Shown in pieces: positions 7,800-16,152 of a stretch of DNA of 48,599 nt (its first letter is position 1; each line of letters starts with the position of its first letter). The notes under the pieces are model-generated. The model had not been told where the DNA came from. It made no database searches and saw only the letters and a program-made list of their open reading frames with translations. Both the position numbers and the translations under genes were made by a program. Location: the NCBI GenBank assembly GCA_016218085.1, contig JACREY010000001.1:1-48599 (forward strand), written 5' to 3'. This stretch comes from Ignavibacteriota bacterium (GTDB lineage Bacteria; Bacteroidota; Ignavibacteria; Tepidaquicellales; Tepidaquicellaceae).

Positions 7800-10517
7800 T
7801 TATACCTTCGAAAGATTATTAACATGAAGTCCCTTTTCTCGCGGATTAAATTTGTTCTTTTGTGTGTGAACAAATTTTTCGGCATTATTTCCGGGATTCC
7901 AGCCAGCGGGTAATGGAGGCAGTAATTTGTTTTTGATTTTTTTTATAACAGACGGAATATAGTGTGCCGTCAAGCCGGATAACCCGTAATTTTTTATTTG
8001 AACCGCCATAATATTTATTTCATTAACAGTACGGCGTTTTATCCGAACAAAAAATAAAATGAGCAAAAAGAAAGTATGTCTAAAACTGTAGCCGAATACA
8101 GGATTGTTGATTGTTACTTTATATACCCACTGCCAGTCGTTAGTAAACTCAAATTTATAAGGTTCTCCTCCGCGTAGTAAGTCAACAACTTCGGATTTAT
8201 TTTCAATCGCGTTCTCAATCAGTAAAAGAAGCAATGCCTTGCCTGGTCTATATTTTGCAAGTGGTGATTGATCATTAAATGCTTTTAGATAATCGTAATA
8301 ATATTTTTTGTATTTAAATGCACAATCGACGGCAATACATTCATCCTTTGAATAAACCGAGGTAAAATAAAGCTGTCCTTTTGTTAAAAAACTTTTAGCT
8401 ATATCTTTAAGAAACAGTCTGTATTTGTCATCCGAGAACAAGCCCGAAACACCAACGTGATTCCACCGTTTCTGATGCAGTCGGACAAAATCATCGTAAG
8501 ATTGTTCCAACTCATACGCCGATTCAACTTCTTTTATATTAAAAAGGGAATGTTTCGTAATATCCCGCCGTATTTTTTTTAGCTGGTATCTTACCCTCGG
8601 ATTTAACCGGTTGAAATAATTATCGATAGTCTCGGGGACTGTTATTCTTGGGCAAATTTCTTTTTTGGTTATGCTATGTTCGCTGAAATCTTTTAAAAGA
8701 GGGAACATAAATTTGAATATTGCTGAATCCGAACGAACCTCATCAAGTTGGATAATATCATAATCCAAACATTTTTCTTTGAGGTACCCGATTAATGTTT
8801 CGGCAACTTTTCTTTCGTAACCACGATGAACAATTAAGTCGAGGTAATCACTAACACTGTATTCAGAAATAGTATGTTCCGATTTATTCTTTCCTACGCC
8901 GCTGCCGATAAGCCTAAGACGGCTCAATATCCTAATACCGCCAATATATTTTTGATCTATGAAAAAAGGTGCAATACCTATGAGCTTTTCATTAAGGAAT
9001 TTGTTTTGCAAACCGTTTTTGCGCTCTGCGTAATAAAACAAAATTAGGTTAAGTTGTTTGCCGTTGCCATAATATTTCCACCAGAGGCGCTGCCACTCGA
9101 ATGTTTGAAAAATGTGTACATCGGCATCTTCACACAGTTCTTCCCACTCAGCATAAAGGTTGTCGAATTCTTTATCTGTTTTGACAACAACCGTTCTTAT
9201 GTTGTTATGCGATAATTTATTCCCAATTTCCCGGATTGTGCCGTTATTTACAGTTTTGTTAAGCTGTTCTGTAATATGAAAAGGTGTTGTTGGACCCTCA
9301 ATATTAAATGACCTTGAGATTGAATCTGTTGCACCGGTATAACTTTCGTTCAAAACTTTTTTTTCAGCTTGAACAACAGCATGAGAATTTTTTATGAACG
9401 ATTCTTCAAATTTTTCGCACACCTCTAAGATTTTTTCAAATTGATTTTTATTAGTGAACGGATGAACAGGTAATTCAATGAGGTTTTGCGAAAGCGCTAA
9501 TGTTTTTTTCAGCCGTTTATCAAAAGGTGATTCCGGCCATCCGGCGCCGCAGCTTATTCCCGAATTAATAAGTTCGGATTGTAAGAGACCGCGGTTACCT
9601 TTTTGAACAACTACCGGCAGACTGTAAGGAGTCCATGTTTCCGGTAAATCATTGTAAAGCGGTTTTAAAAATGAGAAATCTTTTAAACCGTTATATAAGT
9701 AAAAATAATTTTGCTTCCTTTTTTCGATATGAGTTTTAGCATCAACATGTTTAGAATAAAATGAAGTAAGACGGGAAATATTTTTGATTTGGGATTTATG
9801 GATCATGCTGTAATCCATAAATCCTCTTTCGGGCATTTTAGCTATACCTAAAATATCGTTCCCGTTGGTAAGCTTTAAATAATAATATTTGCCTCTCGTC
9901 TGCAAGAGTTTGGATAATGTGTATAAGCTGTTTACGCTTTTTGTATATGACGGTTTAAAATTTTCAAATCTCCGGTTGAGAACTAAATAACCGCCTTCGG
10001 GCAAGTTAAGCATTTTGCGGGGGCTGAAAATTGAAAAGTCGCCCCATGTTCCTAATTTTTTACCATGTTCTCCTGCATAAATAACGTGTGCACAGTCTTC
10101 AACCAGATAAATATTTTTTTCGTTGGCAAGGTTTCTCAGCGTTTCAATTTTGGTAGGATGCCCGAAGTAGTGAATCGCGAAAATTGCTTTTGTCCCCGGT
10201 GATACCAACTCGCTGATCTCATTAACATCAAACCGGCAGTACTCATCTATTTCATAAAACCTGGGGGTGTAGCCGCATGCAAGTATTATTCTAAAAAGCT
10301 TAGCCGGAATAAACGAAGGCATTATAATATTTGGAAATTCAACCTGATCAGTATGTTGTGAAGCATTATTTCGGTTGTTCATGTAATGAAGAATATCTGC
10401 AAAGGCATGTGTTGCATTTCCGTATCTGAAAGTTTGCGCGCCTAAAGAATCAACATACAACTCAAAACTGCTTTTGGGAATTTCCGTTTGTAGAAAAATA
10501 TTTGTTTGTTCAAACAT
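7800..10517 (-). CDS. Fusion: DegT/DnrJ/EryC1-type aminotransferase + CelD/BcsL GNAT
   Basis: 905 aa in one uninterrupted frame. Residues 1 to about 385 are a PLP-dependent DegT/DnrJ/EryC1-type sugar aminotransferase: IYLVEDCAHVI supplies the pyridine-nitrogen Asp (D141), and GDFSIFSPRKMLNLPEGG supplies the Schiff-base Lys (K168). Residues from about 440 to 800 are a CelD/BcsL-type GNAT (IFQTFEWQRLWW, VSDYLDLIVH, RLHQKRWNHVGVSGLF, EVVDLLRGGEPYKFEF). A natural reading is that the first half makes an amino sugar and the second half N-acylates it, giving an N-acylated residue of the EPS repeat; this is inferred. The start overlaps the upstream deacetylase stop by 1 bp (TAATG). Separate genes are the usual arrangement, so the fusion is unusual. 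Confidence 0.82.
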   Translation of the reverse strand: MFEQTNIFLQTEIPKSSFELYVDSLGAQTFRYGNATHAFADILHYMNNRNNASQHTDQVEFPNIIMPSFIPAKLFRIILACGYTPRFYEIDEYCRFDVNEISELVSPGTKAIFAIHYFGHPTKIETLRNLANEKNIYLVEDCAHVIYAGEHGKKLGTWGDFSIFSPRKMLNLPEGGYLVLNRRFENFKPSYTKSVNSLYTLSKLLQTRGKYYYLKLTNGNDILGIAKMPERGFMDYSMIHKSQIKNISRLTSFYSKHVDAKTHIEKRKQNYFYLYNGLKDFSFLKPLYNDLPETWTPYSLPVVVQKGNRGLLQSELINSGISCGAGWPESPFDKRLKKTLALSQNLIELPVHPFTNKNQFEKILEVCEKFEESFIKNSHAVVQAEKKVLNESYTGATDSISRSFNIEGPTTPFHITEQLNKTVNNGTIREIGNKLSHNNIRTVVVKTDKEFDNLYAEWEELCEDADVHIFQTFEWQRLWWKYYGNGKQLNLILFYYAERKNGLQNKFLNEKLIGIAPFFIDQKYIGGIRILSRLRLIGSGVGKNKSEHTISEYSVSDYLDLIVHRGYERKVAETLIGYLKEKCLDYDIIQLDEVRSDSAIFKFMFPLLKDFSEHSITKKEICPRITVPETIDNYFNRLNPRVRYQLKKIRRDITKHSLFNIKEVESAYELEQSYDDFVRLHQKRWNHVGVSGLFSDDKYRLFLKDIAKSFLTKGQLYFTSVYSKDECIAVDCAFKYKKYYYDYLKAFNDQSPLAKYRPGKALLLLLIENAIENKSEVVDLLRGGEPYKFEFTNDWQWVYKVTINNPVFGYSFRHTFFLLILFFVRIKRRTVNEINIMAVQIKNYGLSGLTAHYIPSVIKKIKNKLLPPLPAGWNPGNNAEKFVHTQKNKFNPREKGLHVNNLSKV

Positions 10518-11380
10518 TAAATTAGCTCCGCCTGTTTTTGTTTGTCCTTACTACTATGTTTAATTTCAGTTGTATTGGAATTGCCGTTCTTTCTATGCAA
10601 AACTTTAGAGCCGGCATATTCATAATATTCATATGGTGTTAGCATTTTTAAAGCAAAATTTAGAGCGCCGTTTCCTCCCGGAATTGTAATTCTTCTGATG
10701 TCTAAAATATCTTGACCAAATTTGGGAGGACCGGTATAAACACCGCAGCCGATATTGTACCCAGCAATTTTTACCATCTTTTTTAAATAGTTATTAACAG
10801 CCCCGTAGGGATATGAAAAGCTTTGTATGCTTGAACCAATTAGTAATTCCAATTCATCCTTTGACCATGCAATTTCATACCATGCGTTTGAATATGGTTC
10901 GTTAGGCAGATATAAATGAGTCATCGAATGCGAACCGATTTCGAAACCTGCTTCGTGCATTTCTTTGATCTGATCCGAATTTAATAGACTGGGATTTCCG
11001 GTTAACAATTTGTTATTCCATAAATCTATTTTGATTTTCGAATCCCCGATAACAAATACGACGGCATTCCATCCCATATCCTTCAACATTGGAAATGCAA
11101 TTTTAAATACCTCTTCATAGCCGTCGTCGAAAGTTAATATGACCGGTCTTTTGGGAAGAGATATTTGACCTTTAATAAAAAGAAGGTAATCTCTAAATGT
11201 TATTGGCGTAAAGCCCCATCTATCAAGCAGCATTAAATGTTTGCGGAATTCTTCCCTGCCTACACTAGTCCAATGCGACTGAGATGATTTCCCTTCATCA
11301 ATAATCTTATGGTACATAAGTACTTTTATGTTATGAAATTGCTTATGTGTATTGTTATCATCGTTATCTATTTCAATCAT
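10517..11380 (-). CDS. Polysaccharide deacetylase (NodB/CE4)
   Basis: 287 aa. The NodB domain runs from about residue 18 to 230: motif 1 ILTFDDGY (TFDDG at 83-87, catalytic base and metal Asp), motif 2 EIGSHSMTHLYL (metal-binding HxxxH) and motif 3 FSYPYG. CE4 enzymes remove N-acetyl groups from GlcNAc-containing polymers such as chitin, PNAG and peptidoglycan, or from lipid-linked precursors. There is no signal peptide or membrane segment, so if the start is right the enzyme is cytoplasmic or exported by an unseen route; the same is true of several CE4 proteins in EPS operons. It overlaps its upstream neighbour by 4 bp (ATGA) and its downstream neighbour by 1 bp. Confidence 0.87.
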   Translation of the reverse strand: MIEIDNDDNNTHKQFHNIKVLMYHKIIDEGKSSQSHWTSVGREEFRKHLMLLDRWGFTPITFRDYLLFIKGQISLPKRPVILTFDDGYEEVFKIAFPMLKDMGWNAVVFVIGDSKIKIDLWNNKLLTGNPSLLNSDQIKEMHEAGFEIGSHSMTHLYLPNEPYSNAWYEIAWSKDELELLIGSSIQSFSYPYGAVNNYLKKMVKIAGYNIGCGVYTGPPKFGQDILDIRRITIPGGNGALNFALKMLTPYEYYEYAGSKVLHRKNGNSNTTEIKHSSKDKQKQAELI

Positions 11381-12606
11381 TTTGCCGCTACCTCTGCCAT
11401 ATTATTAAATGTTTGTTTCTGCCCGGTTAAAATTGTTTGATATGATTCATTCATCTTAGCGGATATTATTTTCCAGTCGTATGTTGAACAAATCAGATCG
11501 TACCCGTTGGAGCTTAAAATTTTTCTCATTGCAAGATCATTAAGAAGTTCTACGCTACGCAGAGCAAATTTTTCCGGATCATCTTCAATTAATACCGATT
11601 CGCCGTCAACAACATTTATACCCTCACATCCTATACTTGTTGTAATAACCGGTTTCTTCATAGCAAGAGCTTCCAGCACTTTTAATCTTGTGCCGCCTCC
11701 CATTCTTAAAGGCACTACATATAAACTTGAACGCCATACATACGGACGAACATCGTCAACAAACCCGGTTACTATTACATTGCTTGACGACCTGTCCTGA
11801 AGATTTTTGGGCGGGCTGTTTCCCACAATATAAATTTTGGCCTCGGGAATTCTTTTTAGTATTAATGGAAATATCTCATCCAGGAAATAAAGCATACCGT
11901 CATAGTTTGGAAAGTAGCCCATCATACCTGTAAATACCATTGAGAAAGGTTCAAGATCGGCGGATAGCGGTGTAAAGTAGGAAGTGTCAACGCCGTTTGG
12001 CATTAAGAATTTCGGAATATGCGGAACATCTTTATTTAAAATAGTTTTGTCTCTTTCGGAAACAACAAATATCGCATCCATTTTTTTACAAGCGATAATC
12101 TCCTCTTCGTACGATTTTTTGTATTCCCTATAGTAGTGCACCCGCCTCAAAGAATTTTGCTGGTACTTCCACATTCGGAATAGGTTATCATATTCGATGT
12201 TGTGTTCGTCAAGAACTTTAACTGCATCTGTGTTCAATTCAAAATTTCCCATAATAGGAAATTCCATCTGAACAATATCAAAATCTTCCGCACCCAGTAT
12301 TTCGTCAAGTTTCTTTTGCATCTCTTTGCTTTTGGAAAAAAGAGAGAAAAAACTTCCCGAAGTCCACAACGCATAAAACTGAGCCACTCTTCTGTGAGAC
12401 CACGTCCATGGCGGATCTACAATGTGAAATGCTTTTACCTTTGAAGCAAAATGGTCGTTCAATAATTTCAATTCGTTCTCTCTGCCAAACGAAACGAAAG
12501 TAACATCGTTGTTTTGGGCAATGCCTTTAAGCAGATGATAGATACGCAACGCACCTCCAAAATTTGGCGGTACCGGGCAATATGGCGATAGATGCAGTAT
12601 CTTCAT
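11377..12606 (-). CDS. Family 4 glycosyltransferase (GT-B)
   Basis: About 409 aa. ATG 12606 is preferred because AGAGG lies 8 nt upstream; the longer GTG start at 12615 would overlap this ribosome site. The N-terminal Rossmann half starts ILHLSPYCPVPPNFGGALR with the acceptor-side Gly-rich loop. The C-terminal half carries AKIYIVGNSPP, VIVTGFVDDVRPYVWRSSL and PLRMGGGTRLKVLEALAMKKP, the GT4 donor-binding E..A..KPV block. It is a cytoplasmic retaining transferase that should add one sugar to the lipid-linked repeat unit; donor and linkage are not predictable. It overlaps the CE4 gene by 4 bp. Confidence 0.87.
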   Translation of the reverse strand: MKILHLSPYCPVPPNFGGALRIYHLLKGIAQNNDVTFVSFGRENELKLLNDHFASKVKAFHIVDPPWTWSHRRVAQFYALWTSGSFFSLFSKSKEMQKKLDEILGAEDFDIVQMEFPIMGNFELNTDAVKVLDEHNIEYDNLFRMWKYQQNSLRRVHYYREYKKSYEEEIIACKKMDAIFVVSERDKTILNKDVPHIPKFLMPNGVDTSYFTPLSADLEPFSMVFTGMMGYFPNYDGMLYFLDEIFPLILKRIPEAKIYIVGNSPPKNLQDRSSSNVIVTGFVDDVRPYVWRSSLYVVPLRMGGGTRLKVLEALAMKKPVITTSIGCEGINVVDGESVLIEDDPEKFALRSVELLNDLAMRKILSSNGYDLICSTYDWKIISAKMNESYQTILTGQKQTFNNMAEVAAK

Positions 12607-12642
12607 TTTTTTCACCTCTGTTTTTTTAGTTCATTTTTCCTG

Positions 12643-12762
12643 TTACTCAAGATTTAGATTGACCTTTGAGACAGATTTATATTTACATTTTACTTCGATT
12701 GAAAAAAAATATTCTTTTTGGCTTACTCTTAAGTCGGGATATGTTGCATTTTTATTGTTCAT
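12643..12762 (-). CDS. Possible 39-aa small protein between GT26 and GT4
   Basis: An ATG at 12762, 2 nt after the GT26 stop codon, opens a 39-codon frame ending at TAA 12643-12645 and fills most of the gap to the GT4 ribosome site. The peptide starts MNNKNATYPDLRVSQKEY, is charged and soluble-looking, and has no motif I recognise. Close coupling to the upstream gene supports translation, but the ribosome site is poor and such a short frame can occur by chance in AT-rich DNA. Confidence 0.3.
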   Translation of the reverse strand: MNNKNATYPDLRVSQKEYFFSIEVKCKYKSVSKVNLNLE

Positions 12763-12764
12763 CC

Positions 12765-13631
12765 TTACCATGGTCTTTTATCGCTTGATGAGAAAATACT
12801 GTTGGTAAAAAACCGTGCTGTAAATACGGATAAAAGAAAAACCGGTATTTCAATAAGTATTCTATCCCATTTTGTTTTAGGATCTTGAATAAATCTGAAC
12901 AGCCATTCTAACCCGGTTTTTCTAATGAACAGCGGCGCTCTTTTTCTCTCTTCAGTGACAAAATCGAAAAACCCTCCGACAGCACAACAAACCGTATTGT
13001 TTAATTGTCGGGCAATTTTATCGGCAAACATTTCCTGTTTAGGCGAGCCCATTGCAACCAGCAAAATATCGGGCGAAATGTTTTTTATTTCATTAATCAA
13101 TTCGGGTTCATCATCGCTTGAAAAGAAACCTGAATGATAACCCGCTATTTTTAGTCCCCGGTATTGTCTTTCCAATCTGGACACACATTCTGTTATAACA
13201 TTCTTTGTTGCGCCGAGAAGATAAATTTTGGACCCTAATCTCGATGCTGCTTCAAGTATCAACGGTGTAAAGTCTGTTCCGTTCAAATTTTCTTTTACCG
13301 GTTTAGAAAAAATTTTGCCGGCAATTTTTAAACCGCTGCCGTCCGGCAATACCAGATCCGCATTGTTAACTGTTTGAGCAAACACAGGATTCTTTCCGGC
13401 TAAATAAATTGTATGCACATTTGTAAAAAAAATCTTTCTGGATTTTTGATTGCTTTTTTCCGTCAAAAAATTACGCACGATTTTCAAAGCGGTCTTTTTA
13501 GTCAGGTTGTCAAACCGAACACCAAAGAAGTGAGTTCTGTTACAGGCTACTATGAATTCCCAAAACTTTGCTTCACTAATAATTGATGTTTCAGTATCTG
13601 CAATTATTTTTAAATCTTTTGTTGTTTCCAT
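12765..13631 (-). CDS. WecG/TagA/CpsF family glycosyltransferase (GT26)
   Basis: 288 aa with the full GT26 core: LTKKTALKIV, VLPDGSGLKIAGKIF, LNGTDFTPLILEAA, IYLLGA, ILLVAMGSPKQEMF, CCAVGGFFDFVTEE and GLEWLFRFIQDP. The family transfers ManNAc(A), glucose or galactose from a nucleotide sugar to undecaprenyl-PP-GlcNAc, the second step of many wall and capsule polymers, at the cytoplasmic membrane face. In E. coli enterobacterial-antigen synthesis the WecA/WecG pair works in sequence, and a WecA-like enzyme is encoded here at 19588. It lies 4 bp after the polymerase gene. A non-family N-terminal leader of about 20 residues precedes the domain. Confidence 0.9.
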   Translation of the reverse strand: METTKDLKIIADTETSIISEAKFWEFIVACNRTHFFGVRFDNLTKKTALKIVRNFLTEKSNQKSRKIFFTNVHTIYLAGKNPVFAQTVNNADLVLPDGSGLKIAGKIFSKPVKENLNGTDFTPLILEAASRLGSKIYLLGATKNVITECVSRLERQYRGLKIAGYHSGFFSSDDEPELINEIKNISPDILLVAMGSPKQEMFADKIARQLNNTVCCAVGGFFDFVTEERKRAPLFIRKTGLEWLFRFIQDPKTKWDRILIEIPVFLLSVFTARFFTNSIFSSSDKRPW

Positions 13632-13635
13632 ATTT

Positions 13636-15165
13636 TTATGCCGCTTGCGATACAGTTTCGTTAGGATCCGAAGTTATCTTCTTGTTTAAATTTGCTAAGG
13701 TTGGAATTAGCCCGCACAGTGTACCCAATACAATCATGTTCCGGTAATAAGTAAGCTGAAGATCGTAATAGGAAACGACCATTTGATTAACAATTGCAAT
13801 TACAATTATGATACAGATGGATTTTAAATAAGGATCGTTAAGTTTTGTATAAAGAAATGCGCACCTGAAAATCAGTGCATTAAAAAAGAACCAGAAAATA
13901 AAAAAGCCGACCGCCCCCATTTTGACAAATATCCATAGGATTTCATTGTGCGGTATATAATCCCGAAGTGGAAAAATTATATCCGGCAGAGGTATAAGAT
14001 TTTTATACTTATTTCCGAAACCTATCCCAGTTATAGGTTTTGTGGTCTTGATCGTATAAGCTAAATTATAACGTTCAAAATCTCTGTATAAATTGGAAAG
14101 ATATCTTTCACTTTCAGTATCGGGGTTAATGCTGGATTTTATTAGTTTGAGTGGAGAAGCTAATTTGCTTTCACTTTCCCAAAAGACTGCGGAATAAACA
14201 GCAGTAATTAATAAAAAAATCATTATAAAATTAAAAAGCTTCACCCGTTCATTATTCTTCAACATCAATGCAAAAGTAATTAACGAGATAAACAAACCGG
14301 CGTAAGCCGCCCTGCGCTGTCCTGTAAAAAATCCTAAAAGCAGAATTGGCAATAAAAGAAGAAGAACATTACGCTGTTTTTCATTTCCTTTTAACAATGC
14401 CAGACTTATAAGAAATACGATTAAAATTGTTGTGAATACCGGGTCTTCGTGATTAGTTAAAGTTTCATAACCGGCGTTACTAAATCCTAAAGAGATAAAA
14501 CGGGCAATCCCCTGAAGAGCTTTGATAGTTGTGCCTACAATTAAAATCCACATTATAATTTCTAACTGCTTTCTGGTTTGAATAATCTGAGGTATTAGGA
14601 AAAATAAAAATCCGAAATAGAATAGAGCTCTCACTTCCCATAGTGCCGGTAAAAACATTCCGCCGGATAGCATTCCGTTTACCAAAGAAAGAATGAGACT
14701 TACAATAAAAATTGCGGCGAGCGCCCATTCCTGTATGTACTGAATTTTTGTCCGCTTCCTTACGCTTATAGCTACAAACCAGGCAAGCAGCATAAGAATG
14801 AGATGAAGTTCTACAGGGTTTATCACTCCCGCTGAAAAATAGGGTATGTGGGTATTCTCTTTTAAATTTTTAAAATAGTCCATCCTAAAAGTGAAAGGAT
14901 CAAAACCCGGAATATTAAACTGGTCGAAAAGAAGTACCATAAAAAAGAAAATATAGAATCCCCAATCAACTCTGTAAAATATTATGAGTAAAATAGAAAT
15001 TGCGGTTACAAAACCGGCAGCGGCTATTATATTACCTTCTGTTTTAAGAAGAAGTGCACATGCAATAATCGAAACTGCTAATGTAACCAGAGCAACTGCG
15101 GTTTTATCTGTCGATAGATTATTTAAGAATCTATTTCTATTGTATGTTATACTGTCTGTGTTCAT
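13636..15165 (-). CDS. O-antigen ligase/Wzy-type polysaccharide polymerase
   Basis: 509 aa, almost wholly hydrophobic with around a dozen membrane segments. The Wzy_C/O-antigen-ligase domain sits in the second half, with the large periplasmic loop (KTTKPITGIGFGNKYKNL, then PLRDYIPHNEILWIFVKMG). The G.GFG(N/R)....H(N/S).(Y/L/I) pattern is the family hallmark, and its His and Arg residues contact the pyrophosphate lipid. With Wzz upstream and Wzx elsewhere in the window, block polymerisation of flipped repeat units is the likely job. Family members also ligate O-antigen to lipid A, which sequence cannot exclude. It lies between the 55-aa membrane peptide (17 bp upstream) and GT26. Confidence 0.85.
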   Translation of the reverse strand: MNTDSITYNRNRFLNNLSTDKTAVALVTLAVSIIACALLLKTEGNIIAAAGFVTAISILLIIFYRVDWGFYIFFFMVLLFDQFNIPGFDPFTFRMDYFKNLKENTHIPYFSAGVINPVELHLILMLLAWFVAISVRKRTKIQYIQEWALAAIFIVSLILSLVNGMLSGGMFLPALWEVRALFYFGFLFFLIPQIIQTRKQLEIIMWILIVGTTIKALQGIARFISLGFSNAGYETLTNHEDPVFTTILIVFLISLALLKGNEKQRNVLLLLLPILLLGFFTGQRRAAYAGLFISLITFALMLKNNERVKLFNFIMIFLLITAVYSAVFWESESKLASPLKLIKSSINPDTESERYLSNLYRDFERYNLAYTIKTTKPITGIGFGNKYKNLIPLPDIIFPLRDYIPHNEILWIFVKMGAVGFFIFWFFFNALIFRCAFLYTKLNDPYLKSICIIIVIAIVNQMVVSYYDLQLTYYRNMIVLGTLCGLIPTLANLNKKITSDPNETVSQAA

Positions 15166-15182
15166 CCGTAAATAATTATTTG

Positions 15183-15350
15183 TTAAGCAAATGGGAACTG
15201 TATGCTGAACATTTTATAAAGAATGTACAGCGTCTGTATAAGCGCTATTGCTGCTATGACGGTATATTTGACCGACTCTGATTTCCAGTTTAGTTTTCCT
15301 AAAAGTATTGCCGCTAAAGAAAATCCGATTAAAACCAAGATCATTTGCAT
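15183..15350 (-). CDS. 55-aa two-helix membrane peptide of the EPS operon
   Basis: ATG 15350 opens a 55-codon frame ending in TAA at 15183-15185. AGGA lies 9 nt upstream of the start, the gap to the CpsD-like stop is 11 bp and the gap to the polymerase start 17 bp, so the frame fills the intergenic space of an otherwise gapless operon. The peptide starts MQMILVLIGFSLAAILLG, has a short polar turn (GKLNWKSESVK), and a second hydrophobic helix (YTVIAAIALIQTLYILY). I do not recognise the family. Its position suggests a small accessory subunit of the Wzz/Wzy membrane complex; this is inferred. Confidence 0.65.
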   Translation of the reverse strand: MQMILVLIGFSLAAILLGKLNWKSESVKYTVIAAIALIQTLYILYKMFSIQFPFA

Positions 15351-15361
15351 ATGCACAATTC

Positions 15362-16126
15362 CTAAAAGTCATTGTCATTTATTTTGTTCATTACGAAGCC
15401 TATAACATTCTTTTCATTAACACGGCGGAACAACCTGCTGATATCGCTGCGTTTTGTTCTGCTGGATTCTACTACAACGATCAAACCGTTAAGTTGATTT
15501 GCAATTAGTGTAGGGAAATTTTTCGCATCTACAGATGATAGGTCAACAACTATGAATTCAAAAGTCTGGAATAACGAATAAGCTACTATATTGAAATTGA
15601 TTAACCTGTTAGGAGGTAAATTTTTTAAATTCCCCGAAGGTAAGACTGATAAGTTTTCTATTTGGGTAGGTGTGACACATATTTCGTCGCCGAGCAGAGC
15701 ATCTGTAAAACCCGGTGATATTGGAGTTCCAAATATTTCGTGAACACGCGGTTTGTTGGTATTGAGATCAATCAGCACTGTCTTCCGTTGAGAACTTAAC
15801 GATAATGCAGTTGCAAGATTACATGCTGTTGTAGTTTTTCCTTCGCCTGCATTAGGGCTGGTTACACCTATCATGTACTTCATTTCTTTATGTTTACTGT
15901 TATTAACAAACAACGAATAATTAAAACAATTATACAGTTGATAAGCAACGATACTTTCGTTTACCGATTTGCCGGGTGTTGTACTGAAGACCACCGGTTT
16001 TAAATATTTTTCTATATCACTATTTAGTAATTCATCTTTTTCTGACTCTTTTTTTGATTTAGTTCTTTCTTCGGATTTATTTACAGCAGCATTAATCAAG
16101 TTATCGGTTAATTCGTAACTACTCAT
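15362..16126 (-). CDS. CpsD/CapB-like P-loop ATPase of EPS export (degenerate BY-kinase)
   Basis: 254 aa. The ParA/MinD-like fold of bacterial tyrosine kinases is clear: Walker A SPNAGEGKTTTACNLA (about 90-105), Walker A' VLIDLNTNKPRVHE (117-130) and Walker B FIVVDLSS (191-198). Active BY-kinases usually have D.D.R in the A' motif and a Tyr-rich C-terminus. Here A' reads DLNTNKP and the protein ends MNKINDNDF with no tyrosine cluster, so kinase activity is doubtful while ATP binding looks intact. It follows Wzz by 26 bp, the usual split Wzz + ATPase order, and should pace polymerisation and export from the cytoplasmic face. The first 80 residues are a polar, variable leader. Confidence 0.8.
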   Translation of the reverse strand: MSSYELTDNLINAAVNKSEERTKSKKESEKDELLNSDIEKYLKPVVFSTTPGKSVNESIVAYQLYNCFNYSLFVNNSKHKEMKYMIGVTSPNAGEGKTTTACNLATALSLSSQRKTVLIDLNTNKPRVHEIFGTPISPGFTDALLGDEICVTPTQIENLSVLPSGNLKNLPPNRLINFNIVAYSLFQTFEFIVVDLSSVDAKNFPTLIANQLNGLIVVVESSRTKRSDISRLFRRVNEKNVIGFVMNKINDNDF

Positions 16127-16152
16127 ATTCGCTTTCCTTTCAAGATTTTCAA

